Of a stretch of 64,000 nucleotides of DNA, positions 28,091-37,034 are shown in pieces (positions within the stretch are counted from its first letter, which is position 1; the number at the start of each line of letters is the position of its first letter). This DNA comes from Paracoccaceae bacterium. GTDB taxonomy: Bacteria > Pseudomonadota > Alphaproteobacteria > Rhodobacterales > Rhodobacteraceae. The notes beneath the pieces are model-generated. The model searched no databases. It had not been told where the DNA came from and saw only the letters and a program-made list of their open reading frames with translations. A program made the position numbers and the translations under genes. The stretch spans positions 18,632 to 82,631 of the forward strand of contig CACPBQ010000005.1 in the NCBI GenBank assembly GCA_902632125.1, given 5' to 3'.

Positions 28091-28333
28091 CTCTCATAAA
28101 CCAGAATGCGAGCACTAAATATCCTTTTTATATCAGCTTCTGGATGACATTAAATAGCTTATTAATCAACGAAAATGCCAAAGCAGAATTTCAGCGTCCT
28201 TATCGCCTCGGGTGATCTTCTTTTACCTTTCGTAGCGTTATCTTTGACAAGTAAATATTTAAGTATTTGGATATTGGTGTTCAACCCAGCAGCAGAGCAA
28301 GGTGAGCAAATTTAAAAAGTACAGGAGACTGAT

Positions 28334-28717
28334 ATGTCAGATACTATGAACTCAGAAGCAGCACGTGATCGTCGCCAAAGGTTTGGCGCGCAAAGAGGAC
28401 GTGACCTTTACTGGGGTTTCACCCTAGGATTTGTCGTCAACGCTGCAACAATGTTTATGATTTCCATGGGTGGCGGTATACCTAAACTTGGAATAACCGC
28501 AGCAATTTTAGGTGCGTTTATTTTTGTTTGCGTAAACTCATTCGACTGCATGGACGACTTTAAGGCAAATGCTGATGACATGGGCGACGAAGAACGCGCA
28601 ACCAATCTTGGTAAAAAATTCCTAGACGCACCTTGGATGATGTTTAAAACCTTAATAGTTGTAATATTTGGTGCCATCACTGTGTGTCAGCTGCAAGATA
28701 TGTGGGACATTTTTTAA
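28334..28717 (+). CDS. Small membrane protein of unknown function, three hydrophobic segments
   Basis: The 127-residue protein has a charged N-terminus (EAARDRRQRFGAQRGRD), helices at about 27-46 and 51-68, an acidic loop (ANADDMGDEE) and a third hydrophobic segment at 100-120. AGGAG precedes the ATG and a 7-bp hairpin follows. Family not recognised. Confidence 0.6.
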   Translation: MSDTMNSEAARDRRQRFGAQRGRDLYWGFTLGFVVNAATMFMISMGGGIPKLGITAAILGAFIFVCVNSFDCMDDFKANADDMGDEERATNLGKKFLDAPWMMFKTLIVVIFGAITVCQLQDMWDIF

Positions 28718-28725
28718 TTAATGGC

Positions 28726-28750
28726 GTGGTTGGGCAATCAGCTCAACCAC
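28726..28750 (+). terminator. Hairpin after the 127-aa membrane protein gene
   Basis: GTGGTTG pairs with CAACCAC, with a partial inner GC/GC, 9 bp after the stop. There is no T run, so termination is uncertain. Confidence 0.4.
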
Positions 28751-29027
28751 TTCAGCCCTTGACTGGAGGGTAGTTCAAGATACTGAAGTTTATACTTAAT
28801 AACTCGTAGCTTAAACTAATGAAATGCCGAAGAGTTGACTTTAAAGCCTAATTTTTTTGGCACTCTGATTTATTTTCGGAGATTTTCAAAAATTTTCCTA
28901 AATTTTTTTATAGAATTTTTAATACGTTAGCTCTAAGATACATGCATGGCGGCAATGCAAAATTGTATCTACCGAATAAGGTTTTTACATTTTAAATACA
29001 CAGCATCAGTTGTTAAGGAGTAAACCA

Positions 29028-29126
29028 ATGAGAAAACTATGGAACGTTTTTACTAATTGGATAATGAAATCAAGCGAAGCTTCTTCAAAGTGCTACTACA
29101 ATGAGAAAAGGGCTTACTACATTTAA
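29028..29126 (+). CDS. Very small ORF (32 aa) with strong ribosome site
   Basis: AAGGAG lies 7 nt before the ATG. The peptide starts RKLWNVFTNWIMKSS, an amphipathic Trp-rich helix, and ends SSKCYYNEKRAYYI with a single Cys. The good spacing and Trp/Tyr content suggest a real small protein, perhaps membrane-associated, but the length allows no family assignment. Confidence 0.45.
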   Translation: MRKLWNVFTNWIMKSSEASSKCYYNEKRAYYI

Positions 29127-29465
29127 GCTCTAGTTCTTGATTAGAAGTTCCCAAATGAGGGATTCTCGTTTATTTTCTTTCCTCATTATTTGTTTAGTAG
29201 AGCCAGCATCTGTTTTTTTCAAATAAAAGAGAGCTAGGCATCCCAAAGTCCTGAAACCTACTAGTTTTCACCTTTGTCCTTCTACAGGCTAATATTTTTG
29301 GAGAAAAATTGCCTAGAGTTTGCCAACAAACTAGAGGCCTAGCGTAGTATCCGCTAAACCTGCGGTTTAATAGTGCCCACAAACTGAAGATGCAAACAAT
29401 ATCTACATGAAGCTTTACACGTAAGGTGGTTTTGGAAAGGATAGCTAAAAAGAAGGAGACGAAAG
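29127..29465. other. 339-bp interval with two small inverted repeats
   Basis: No convincing gene is present. AGTTTG-CCAA-CAAACT (29317-29332) and TAAACC-TGC-GGTTTA (29355-29369) are perfect inverted repeats, possible operators or RNA stems upstream of the gene at 29466. The reverse frame 29194-29547 is rejected. Confidence 0.4.
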
Positions 29466-29789
29466 ATGAGTAGGAAGGTGGTTCACGAACACAAAATACC
29501 CAAGCCTGTAACTGTAGTTCTATACGCGATAGCGCTAGCTTTGACATTAAATTTAGCTAACCCTTTTATGGATGTAAGCCCTGCTGCTGCTGGATATCAC
29601 AGTAATTTAGAGTCCAGTGTAACCATGATGAACTCCATTTTGCTTAGAATTGAGAACAGAATTGACGATATCGAGGACAAGATTGATGATATTGATGACA
29701 ACATGGAAAGTGTGTGGAGTGCAATTTTGGATATTGGGTATACTTTAGACAGCGTAGAATCTTCTGTGGAGAGTTTAGACAGTTACTAG
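29466..29789 (+). CDS. Membrane-anchored coiled-coil small protein
   Basis: The 107-residue protein has one hydrophobic segment (TVVLYAIALALTLNLANPF) and then an acidic heptad-rich region, IENRIDDIEDKIDDIDDNMESVW, followed by SVESSVESLDSY. It looks like a membrane-tethered coiled coil facing the periplasm. AAGGAG precedes the start. No family recognised; it lies 30 bp before another small membrane ORF. Confidence 0.6.
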   Translation: MSRKVVHEHKIPKPVTVVLYAIALALTLNLANPFMDVSPAAAGYHSNLESSVTMMNSILLRIENRIDDIEDKIDDIDDNMESVWSAILDIGYTLDSVESSVESLDSY

Positions 29790-29819
29790 TTCACAGGCTC
29801 ACAGATGAGGAGTTTAACA

Positions 29820-29963
29820 ATGATTGAAATGCATATTAAATGGATGGAGTTTTGGAAATCTAAACTGGGTATCAGTGACTATGTCGTTGCATGGATTTCT
29901 TTCCTGAAAGGTTTAGTTATCGGTTTGCTACTCTATCACTTTGCAATAGTACCATATCTATAA
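29820..29963 (+). CDS. Small membrane protein (47 aa)
   Basis: GAGGAG is 7 nt before the ATG. The peptide has an N-terminal Trp-rich amphipathic part (HIKWMEFWKSKLG) and one membrane helix (VVAWISFLKGLVIGLLLYHFAIV). It probably shares a transcript with the coiled-coil protein immediately upstream. Function unknown. Confidence 0.6.
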   Translation: MIEMHIKWMEFWKSKLGISDYVVAWISFLKGLVIGLLLYHFAIVPYL

Positions 29964-30034
29964 TACAAATAAATAATTCTTTTCTTTCACAGCTTACAAC
30001 CTCCCTTGAGAACAGTATAAGTAAGTTTGTCAAA

Positions 30035-30880
30035 TTAGTCCTCTAGACCATCTAAATATTCTTCGGCAACTCTTTTTCCTAGCTTGTAGTCCGCTTTTAA
30101 AATCTCAATATTTTTTGAATCTCGTTTTGATTTTAATTTTCTTGGAGGACATAGCTGCAAAATCTCACAATCAGGAGGAGGATTATTTATAAAATCAAGT
30201 GCTCGATTATAAGTCTTATCATGTTCTAATAAAGCTTTTCTCAATTTAGGGTATTCTCGTGACAGTAAAGCACCAAGATAATTTTCGAACTTAAGCTTCC
30301 TTCTAAATTTTTTTTCATATGTTCTAATTATAATTATCTTTTTAGCTCCCATCTCATATGCTTTTTGAGCAGGTAACGGATCTGCAATGCCTCCATCAAA
30401 TTTCCGGCGCCCATTTATTAAGCTTGGTGTTCTCACCAATAAGGGAAGTGTACCAGAGGCGATCATTTTTGGCATCCACTCGTCATCTCCAAACGAATAA
30501 TATTCAGCGTTTGCTTCGATCGCGTCTGTTACAACAGCAATATATTCTTTTGCCGCTAAGTTATTTTTTATTTTCTCCATACTTGGCTTAAACATTTTCT
30601 TGCCATCTTCGTACATCTGATGAAATTTTATTATGTCTTTACCAGTAAAAAGATTTTTATAACTCAGGTAATCACCTTTAGCAGCATAAAGCATTTTATC
30701 TAAATTATTGTCTGTTTCTCTGATTAGATACCAGCAAAGAACAGCAACGCCATTTGACACCCCAATGTAAATATCAAATGGGTCAAAATTCCTACTTATA
30801 AAAGTGTCAGTTATTCCAAAGGAAAAGACACCTCTTTGGCCTCCACCTTCTATGATCAGAGCAGTTTTTTTATTTTCCAT
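30035..30880 (-). CDS. Patatin-like phospholipase
   Basis: The 281-residue protein has the oxyanion motif EGGGQRGVF (11-19), the nucleophile elbow GVSNG with S42, and the catalytic D162 in FDGGIADPLP. These define the patatin family of cytoplasmic serine lipases (YjjU/RssA-like branch). The C-terminal 80 residues are basic and unconserved to my eye. It stands alone; the lipid substrate is unknown. Confidence 0.9.
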   Translation of the reverse strand: MENKKTALIIEGGGQRGVFSFGITDTFISRNFDPFDIYIGVSNGVAVLCWYLIRETDNNLDKMLYAAKGDYLSYKNLFTGKDIIKFHQMYEDGKKMFKPSMEKIKNNLAAKEYIAVVTDAIEANAEYYSFGDDEWMPKMIASGTLPLLVRTPSLINGRRKFDGGIADPLPAQKAYEMGAKKIIIIRTYEKKFRRKLKFENYLGALLSREYPKLRKALLEHDKTYNRALDFINNPPPDCEILQLCPPRKLKSKRDSKNIEILKADYKLGKRVAEEYLDGLED

Positions 30881-31013
30881 GACATCAATTAATTAGAAAA
30901 GTTATATTAAAAATCAAATGTGTTCGATAGTAGTTTCAAAACGAACAGACCCGGATTTGATATTAATACTTGGCCTTGATGAAGAATGTATAGAATAATA
31001 AAGGAAGAAAATA

Positions 31014-31130
31014 ATGGATATGGAAGAAGTATATCTTAGGCAGATAACTGAACATTTAAAGAAGCAAAACGAACTACAAGAAACAACCAATAATTTATTA
31101 CAACAGTTGCTCCAAAAGCTAAATAATTAA
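31014..31130 (+). CDS. Small coiled-coil ORF (38 aa)
   Basis: An AAGGA site lies 8 nt before the ATG. The peptide is a single predicted helix rich in Gln, Asn and Leu (HLKKQNELQETTNNLLQQLLQ). It ends 15 bp before the next gene. Function unknown. Confidence 0.45.
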   Translation: MDMEEVYLRQITEHLKKQNELQETTNNLLQQLLQKLNN

Positions 31131-31145
31131 TATGGAAACTAACCT

Positions 31146-31475
31146 ATGATTTACGAAAAATTCATGCATACATGGAATAATCAAGATATTGCAGGATACT
31201 TTTCATGCTTGCATGAGGATTATCAGATGATTTTCCATTCTACTGGCAAAATTCTTCGTTTAGAAGATTTTGACATGGATCAGCTAGCTAGATGGATGAT
31301 TTCAACTAAACGTGAAAGTGCAAGATGTATTTATGAAAATGATGATATTTTAGTTGAACACAGAATTAGCACCTATACGGAGGGCGAAAGAAGTGCGACT
31401 ATGTTGGTACACCTTAAAAAAGATGGACTTCTTTGGCGAACTGAAACTGGTGTAACCCCACTGCCCGAAAAATAG
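31146..31475 (+). CDS. SnoaL/NTF2-like small protein
   Basis: The 109-residue protein begins with EKFMHTWNNQDIAGYFSCLHEDYQM, the first helix and strand pattern of NTF2/SnoaL-like folds, and continues with VEHRISTYTEGERSATMLVHLKKDGLLWRTETG as the sheet. Such folds serve as small enzymes or binding domains; no active-site residue can be assigned. It probably shares a transcript with the 38-aa ORF upstream. Confidence 0.65.
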   Translation: MIYEKFMHTWNNQDIAGYFSCLHEDYQMIFHSTGKILRLEDFDMDQLARWMISTKRESARCIYENDDILVEHRISTYTEGERSATMLVHLKKDGLLWRTETGVTPLPEK

Positions 31476-31704
31476 GAATAACCAAGTAAACAAATCCTAC
31501 TGACCGGAGCGACTGTCTTTGACTTTACGAGTATCAGTATGGTTGCTCAATCTTTTGTAATATAAATACAAAGTTACATCTAGAAAATTTTCTTAATAAA
31601 CCAGACAAAATAATAAGATGGTAAAACTTATTTTAAAGAAACTTGGGGCCATCCAAATTATCACGTGCAAAATCTAAATTCGTGCTGCATTCTACAGAAT
31701 TAAG

Positions 31705-33384
31705 ATGAATAAGAATTTGAATAATGTATATGATGCACTTGTGATAGGTGCAGGTTTTTCTGGCCTATATCAACTCCATAGGTTGCGTGATGACCTAGGT
31801 TTGAAGGTCGCTGTAATAGAGAAAGGAGCGGACGTAGGCGGGACATGGTATTGGAACCGTTACCCCGGGGCACGATGCGACAGCGAAAGTCAAGGATACG
31901 CATATTTCTTTTCGCGCAAGTTACATGAAAATTGGCAGTGGTCCGAAAGATATCCGGGACATAACGAAATACGAAAATATCTGAATTACGTCACAGACTC
32001 ATTGAACTTAAGAAAAGATATCTTTTTTAACAAAACGGTGTCCAAATGTTCTTTTTCAGAAGATGCGAAACTTTGGGAAATTCAAACGGAAAATGGTGAC
32101 GCTCGATATTGCAAGTGGCTCATTACTGCGGTTGGATGTCTATCGGCTGCTAACGTGCCCAATATTCAAGGGCTTTCGCGTTTTGAAGGGCAATGGTATC
32201 ACACCGGAAAATGGCCCCATTATGATATAGATTTTAAAGGTTTGCGTGTTGGCCAGATCGGCACAGGGTCAACAGGAATACAAGCTGCACCAGAAATTGC
32301 CAAAACCTGTGAGCATCTCACAGTTTTCCAACGAACGCCGAATTACTCTATTCCAGCACGTAACTCAGAATGGGATGCTCTTTATACTGATTGGGTACGC
32401 AGTCATTATGAGGAATTAAAGGCTTTGGTCCGCTCGACGCCTAATGGCCACCCTTTTCGTATTTCGAATAATCTAACGATGGAAGTCTCTGAAGCGGAGC
32501 GCCAGAAGATGTTCGAAGCAGCGTGGAGCGATGGTGGCCTTCGCTTTCGAGGTGTCTTCCTTGATTTACTAACTTCCCAAACAGCAAATTCTGCTGCAGC
32601 AGATTTTATCAAATCAAAAATTCGTCAAAAGGTCACTGACCCCGCGACGGCAGATATATTGACAAATATTGATCATCCCTATGCTGCAAAACGTCCACCT
32701 ATCGATACGCACTATTTTGAAACCTTCAATAAAGATCATGTCACATTGGTAGACTTACAGGCAGATCCAATTGCTGAAATAGTACAAAATGGAATTACCT
32801 TGGAAAGCGGTACACATCACGAACTCGATGTCATTGTTTTTGCTACTGGCTATGATGCTATGACAGGACCTTTGCTCAATTTAAACATTGAAACTGCAAA
32901 AGCATCGTTAAAATCCTACTGGGGGGGAGGGCCACGTAACTATCTTGGGCTTGCCATTCCAGGGTTTCCAAATCTCTTTACAATAACAGGTCCAGGGAGC
33001 CCTTCGGTATTGTCCAATATGCCCGTTTCCATCGAACAGCATGTCGACTGGATAACTGAGTGCATTGCCCATTGCCTCGAAACTGGATGTACATCAATTG
33101 AAGCACAGGAACAGTCTGCAGAAATCTGGACCGATCACGTGCGTGAAACAGCCGACGCCACATTATTGCCCAAAGTGAAGCACAGCTGGTATCTAGGCGC
33201 AAATATTCCCGGTAAGCCACGCGTATTTATGCCCTATGCGGGAGGTTTGAATATATACCGCAAAATCTGCGATAATATCGCAGAGGAAGGATATAAGGGC
33301 TTTGATCTTATCTCAGACAAAACACACGTCATATCAAAACCGTTGGATTTCAAACCCTCGGAAGGTTTTATGTTTGGGGTTTAG
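31705..33384 (+). CDS. Baeyer-Villiger-type flavin monooxygenase
   Basis: The 559-residue protein has GAGFSG (FAD site, about 15-20), GGTWYWNRYPGARCDSES, a second dinucleotide motif GTGSTG (186-191) and the Baeyer-Villiger fingerprint F-x-G-x-x-x-H-x-x-x-W from F160 to W170. It should insert oxygen into ketones with NADPH and FAD, as cyclohexanone or steroid monooxygenases do. Length is normal. No lactone hydrolase is directly adjacent, although the SGNH hydrolase at 34910 could open an ester product; that link is inference. Confidence 0.92.
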   Translation: MNKNLNNVYDALVIGAGFSGLYQLHRLRDDLGLKVAVIEKGADVGGTWYWNRYPGARCDSESQGYAYFFSRKLHENWQWSERYPGHNEIRKYLNYVTDSLNLRKDIFFNKTVSKCSFSEDAKLWEIQTENGDARYCKWLITAVGCLSAANVPNIQGLSRFEGQWYHTGKWPHYDIDFKGLRVGQIGTGSTGIQAAPEIAKTCEHLTVFQRTPNYSIPARNSEWDALYTDWVRSHYEELKALVRSTPNGHPFRISNNLTMEVSEAERQKMFEAAWSDGGLRFRGVFLDLLTSQTANSAAADFIKSKIRQKVTDPATADILTNIDHPYAAKRPPIDTHYFETFNKDHVTLVDLQADPIAEIVQNGITLESGTHHELDVIVFATGYDAMTGPLLNLNIETAKASLKSYWGGGPRNYLGLAIPGFPNLFTITGPGSPSVLSNMPVSIEQHVDWITECIAHCLETGCTSIEAQEQSAEIWTDHVRETADATLLPKVKHSWYLGANIPGKPRVFMPYAGGLNIYRKICDNIAEEGYKGFDLISDKTHVISKPLDFKPSEGFMFGV

Positions 33385-33494
33385 GAATTAGGTTTTTCAG
33401 AGGCCAATTTTTTTCGGTGAAAAAGTCTTCGAGTTTTGTTGGAACTACTTGTTGATCCTTAGCAACTGTAGCGGTCGGTTACTGATAATAGAAA

Positions 33495-33857
33495 CTAAGA
33501 TGTTTTTTCTGGATTATATTCGTCATCTAGGTAAAAAATTGGACCGTAAGGAACCTTCCCGGTCAAGTTTCTAATATCAATGTGCATATCAATTGGGTAT
33601 AGAGCGGTAAAAATATACTCGTCCATTCCCTTCGAAGTTAAAGCTTTCAGCACATCTTCTTCACTTTCAGATTCCCACTGGCAAAAGAAAAAATCATCAT
33701 CGCCAACCCATGTGCCAGTACATTGGCATTTTTCAAATATGTAACCATCCCGCCATTCAAAGTCAGTTAGCTCACTTTTATGCAATCCCCTAAAGAAAGC
33801 TTTTTTCATTTCATCACTATGAAAAGTGTGAATAGCCATATATTTTTTTCGGATCAT
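33495..33857 (-). CDS. Conserved-looking small protein of unknown function
   Basis: The 120-residue protein starts either at 33857 or at the ATG at 33839 (AIHTFHSDEMKKAFF). It has paired Cys in FEKCQCTGTW and FFCQWESESEEDV, and reads like a small alpha/beta barrel of the DUF3303/DUF4242 kind (a strand, helix KALTSKGMDEYIF, strand), but this is weak. It is convergent with the monooxygenase gene. Confidence 0.55.
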   Translation of the reverse strand: MIRKKYMAIHTFHSDEMKKAFFRGLHKSELTDFEWRDGYIFEKCQCTGTWVGDDDFFFCQWESESEEDVLKALTSKGMDEYIFTALYPIDMHIDIRNLTGKVPYGPIFYLDDEYNPEKTS

Positions 33858-33934
33858 CTATTCTACTCATTTGAAAAGTTGAGAACATAAAAGATCGAAA
33901 CGGATCATATTGCAAGAAAGACGAAACTCTATGT

Positions 33935-33954
33935 AAAAAATGTGAGGGCAGTAT
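33935..33954 (+). repeat. Partial copy (20 bp) of a dispersed intergenic repeat
   Basis: AAAAAATGTGAGGGCAGTAT shares its 20 bases with the left end of the longer copies at 36873 and 39478, with at most one difference from each. It lies in a 294-bp intergenic region upstream of the gene at 34152. Confidence 0.5.
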
Positions 33955-34151
33955 TGCAGAAAGTTTCGAGGATAGCGGCAGACACACTCTGGAACTAACT
34001 GAGATAGAAGAAAGGCGCAATGTTTAGGAGAATGTTAAATAACTAGGCACTATTTTATATTATATGAACTGACTTAACGTCAAAAAACATTTAATAATTT
34101 TGTCAAAATTTCATGTTAGCTTCAAAAAGCAATAACTAGAGGAGTATTTTC

Positions 34152-34751
34152 GTGTCAGTAACCATCAAAGCATGGCTGTCTATTGGCAGCACATATACTT
34201 ATTTAACGGCACTACGTCTAGGTAAGGTGATTGAAGCATCAGGAATAAGATTGGATATACGGCCAATTAGCATTCGCCAAATAATGAAGAATATGGATAA
34301 TATTCCGTTCCCATCAAGCAAGAAAACCAAAGTCAATTACATGTGGAGAGACATACAAAGGCGTGCAGAATTTTATTCGTTGCCAGTGCCTCACGTTCCA
34401 GCAGCTTACCCACTTAAAGAGTTTGATCGGGCAAACCTAGTTGGTATCGTAATGGAAAGAGATGGAAAATATTTAGAATACTTGGAAGAAACATATCGGG
34501 CTTGGTTTCTTGATGGCCTTGAAGCAGGTTCGGAGCAAAATCTAGAAAAAGTTTCGCGCATTATGGGAGTAACACTCCAAGAAGTATTGGATGCCGCTTC
34601 GTCGAGTGAAATATTGGAAATATACGAACGTAACACAGCAGACGCCCAAACATCGGGGGTGTTTGGCGCACCCTCATTTGAAGTTGCTGGTGATATTTTT
34701 TGGGGCGATGATCGACTTGAGGATGCTATACAGTTTGCGAAACAGCTTTGA
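34152..34751 (+). CDS. DsbA-family isomerase (2-hydroxychromene-2-carboxylate isomerase-like)
   Basis: The start is GTG, 8 nt after AGAGGAG. The 199-residue protein has the kappa-GST/HCCA isomerase pattern: a Ser in place of the DsbA Cys near the start (SIGSTYTYL), the helical insert, and TSGVFGAPSFEVAGDIFWGDDRLEDA at the end. Family members use glutathione to isomerise aromatic ring-cleavage products. No aromatic-degradation genes are adjacent, so the substrate is unknown. Confidence 0.85.
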   Translation: MSVTIKAWLSIGSTYTYLTALRLGKVIEASGIRLDIRPISIRQIMKNMDNIPFPSSKKTKVNYMWRDIQRRAEFYSLPVPHVPAAYPLKEFDRANLVGIVMERDGKYLEYLEETYRAWFLDGLEAGSEQNLEKVSRIMGVTLQEVLDAASSSEILEIYERNTADAQTSGVFGAPSFEVAGDIFWGDDRLEDAIQFAKQL

Positions 34752-34909
34752 TAACTAATGAGAGGCCAATGCGTAGAATCAAAGCTCCATCACCTCCACA
34801 AAGTAGGCTCACGCCAACTCACATTACCTGACATTCACTCACTAAGTTATTTATTTGAGTCACTTGGTTTGCTACGGTTGTAGCAATTTCAGAAAGATGA
34901 GGAAATTTT

Positions 34910-35581
34910 TTGAAGTCGATTTTAGTTTATGGAGATTCCCTTGTTTGGGGGCGCAATGCCAGCAATAGAGATCGACACAAATACGAAGACCGTTGGCCAA
35001 ATATTCTTGGTGCAAGTTTGAAAAATGTAAAGGTCTGGGAAGCTGGTCTTGGAGGGAGAACAACCAATCTTGATTTTCAAGGTCTACCTGGGCGCAATGG
35101 TTTAAAACACTTGCCCATAGCCTTACTTCAAGCTGCTCCACTAGATCTTGTTATTTTAGCACTTGGGACGAATGATGTCTTTGCTGAGGCTGGTCGCAAA
35201 CCAGAAGATACAGTCAATGCAATGCGGTCCCTTGTTAAGGTGACAAAGGATCTGCCAACAGCTCAAGGTAGCTCTGTGCCAAATACATCGCCACCGGAAG
35301 TGATGATTGTCGCTCCTCCAAATTGTCTACCTTTGTCTTCAGTGGTTGGAGAGGGTTTTCCTGAGTTAGATAAACTTACTCGATGGTTGCCAGAACTGGC
35401 TAAACTCTATGGTGAACTCGCTATAGAGCAGAATACTTATTTCGCAGATGCAGCTCAACTTTGCGAACCAGACCCGGAAGATGGATTACATTTGGATGTT
35501 GAAAATACCAGGAAATTAGGGGTTGGCATTGCAAAGGCACTTGCTCTCCAAGGGTTTGCCAGACTTTTTAAAAACATGTGA
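34910..35581 (+). CDS. SGNH/GDSL hydrolase (esterase)
   Basis: The 223-residue protein has YGDSLVWG with the nucleophile S10, block II Gly in AGLGGRTTN, GTND (86-89) and a C-terminal DGLHLD with the Asp-x-x-His pair. No signal peptide is present, so it is probably cytoplasmic. The start is TTG with GAGGA about 8 nt upstream. It resembles arylesterase/acyl-CoA-thioesterase-I-like SGNH enzymes. The substrate is unknown. Confidence 0.88.
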   Translation: MKSILVYGDSLVWGRNASNRDRHKYEDRWPNILGASLKNVKVWEAGLGGRTTNLDFQGLPGRNGLKHLPIALLQAAPLDLVILALGTNDVFAEAGRKPEDTVNAMRSLVKVTKDLPTAQGSSVPNTSPPEVMIVAPPNCLPLSSVVGEGFPELDKLTRWLPELAKLYGELAIEQNTYFADAAQLCEPDPEDGLHLDVENTRKLGVGIAKALALQGFARLFKNM

Positions 35582-35781
35582 ATTTTAATAAAAACTTATG
35601 CGACGGCGTAAAGCCCGCACTACTGCTGAATTATTTATTTTATCTGCCTCTTATTACCAGTATTCTGCTGGTTAAGTGTCAAAGACTATCACAGGAATCG
35701 ACTCTGGTAAAATAGGATTATTTCTCATTGTCAGAAGTAGTAGTGTTTGTAAGACTGTTCACAAATAGAGGAAATCCCTAA

Positions 35782-36054
35782 ATGCCCCATGCGCGAATTA
35801 TAAACACCGAGTTTAAATCCAAAGAAGATCTAGAATTATCAATAATCGCATGGCAAAAGTGGTCTCCAGATAACATGCCAGACTCGCTGAGTAGATACAT
35901 CGTGCGAACAGGTGAAAAGTCGACTATGATGACGGCTGTTTATGAAAACGAAGAATTACTTAATCAGGCCCAAGTCATCGCAGCCGAATGGTGGAAAATG
36001 TACGGTCATCATGTTTACGAGACTATAGTCTTTGATGGTCCAGTTATGGAATAA
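35782..36054 (+). CDS. Small protein, possibly dimeric alpha/beta-barrel fold
   Basis: The 90-residue protein starts with two strands and a helix (ARIINTEFKSKEDLELSIIAWQKW) and ends with a helix and strand (NQAQVIAAEWWKMYGHHVYETIVFDG), a pattern like ABM-type monooxygenase or stress-response barrels. No catalytic residues are assignable. It precedes the zinc-ribbon ORF and GFA genes on the same strand. Confidence 0.6.
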   Translation: MPHARIINTEFKSKEDLELSIIAWQKWSPDNMPDSLSRYIVRTGEKSTMMTAVYENEELLNQAQVIAAEWWKMYGHHVYETIVFDGPVME

Positions 36055-36079
36055 TAAACCCAAGAAAGACAGATAAACT

Positions 36080-36211
36080 ATGGTTGCCGCAAAAACTTGC
36101 TCCTCCTGCAAGAAATTCTTTGATACTAAAGACATCCGTAATAACCTGTGTGAGCAGTGCTTGGCTGCAGAGGTTGTGAAGCACTGGCTGAAAAGTGATG
36201 AGGTCAAGTAG
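36080..36211 (+). CDS. Zinc-ribbon small protein (43 aa)
   Basis: The peptide has two CxxC knuckles, KTCSSCKKFF and NNLCEQCLAAE, separated by 16 residues, the pattern of a small zinc ribbon. It ends 3 bp before the start of the GFA-like gene and follows the 90-aa gene by 25 bp, so the three probably form an operon. Function unknown; a Zn-binding partner of the GFA protein is possible. Confidence 0.55.
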   Translation: MVAAKTCSSCKKFFDTKDIRNNLCEQCLAAEVVKHWLKSDEVK

Positions 36212-36214
36212 CTA

Positions 36215-36826
36215 ATGAATGTAAAGAATACTATCTCATGTCACTGCGGTGCATGTAATTTCAAATTAAATGAACCATCACCAAAATTTTCATTAATGTG
36301 CGCCTGTGAAGATTGTAGACAAGCCTTGAGATGGGCGGCACAAAGAGGTGGCAAAAAGCCTAAAGACATCATTTATTCAGTTTATTTACGGTCTGATATT
36401 CAAAGTTATGATGGGATAGAGCACATGACTGTAACCCAACTTAGAAGTGATGCAAAATCAACTCGTGTATATTGCAAACTATGCTTTTCATGCATCGCCA
36501 TTGATCACGTAGTTTACGAAGACAATGTTTTCATGATGCAACCAGAACATTGCATTCAAAATTTTAATGCAAACACTCCACCAAAGGCCATCATTCATCT
36601 TATAGACTACAAGGGTGAGGCTGCAGACATACCTTCAGAAACTATACCCATCTTCCATTCGTTACAGTATCCTCAAGAAAGGAAGAGATTTAGAGATATT
36701 AAACCAATATCAGAATGCTTTGCTCCACCTACGACAAGTTCGCAGGGTATTACTTTAAGAAATTTGATTGCAAAAATTAACAAAGTTGAGGTGTTGCAAC
36801 TCGAAAAAGGCAACATGCCCCAGTAA
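36215..36826 (+). CDS. GFA/CENP-V-like zinc protein with extended C-terminus
   Basis: The 203-residue protein has the zinc ligands of GFA-fold proteins: SCHCGACNFKL (CxCxxC), CACEDCRQ and CKLCFSC. It lacks the usual C-terminal Cys-Gly-x-x form and has a long tail from about residue 130. GFA proteins are named after glutathione-dependent formaldehyde activation, although most members probably have other roles. It follows the zinc-ribbon ORF by 3 bp. Confidence 0.75.
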   Translation: MNVKNTISCHCGACNFKLNEPSPKFSLMCACEDCRQALRWAAQRGGKKPKDIIYSVYLRSDIQSYDGIEHMTVTQLRSDAKSTRVYCKLCFSCIAIDHVVYEDNVFMMQPEHCIQNFNANTPPKAIIHLIDYKGEAADIPSETIPIFHSLQYPQERKRFRDIKPISECFAPPTTSSQGITLRNLIAKINKVEVLQLEKGNMPQ

Positions 36827-36872
36827 ATAAAACAACGGGTCCATGATCAGAAATGCTGAACACCTTTTTCAG

Positions 36873-36920
36873 AAAAAATGTGAGCGCAGTATCTTAGCAT
36901 TCGGACACCTGCTAGTTTTT
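36873..36920 (+). repeat. 48-bp dispersed repeat, copy A
   Basis: The element begins AAAAAATGTGAGCGCAGTAT, then CTTAG, an 11-bp variable middle and CTGCTAGTTTTT. It matches copy B at 39478-39525 at 39 of 48 positions with no gaps; the first 25 differ at 2 positions and the last 12 are identical. It lies just after the GFA-like gene. Confidence 0.65.
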
Positions 36921-37034
36921 GACCCCCACCCCCTAATGTGTTGGTTTTACAAAAAGTATTTGATGAGTTTTTTCCAATACCCGTGGATTAAGCTACAGAA
37001 ATAATTTTATAGTAAATCAAATGGAGGAATTAAA

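Noticed and set aside
28175..28315. Forward ORF of 46 codons (hydrophobic)
   Set aside because: No ribosome site and no context; the following gene has its own strong site.
29194..29547. Reverse ORF of 117 codons
   Set aside because: It overlaps the start of the coiled-coil gene, has no ribosome site and no protein-like pattern.
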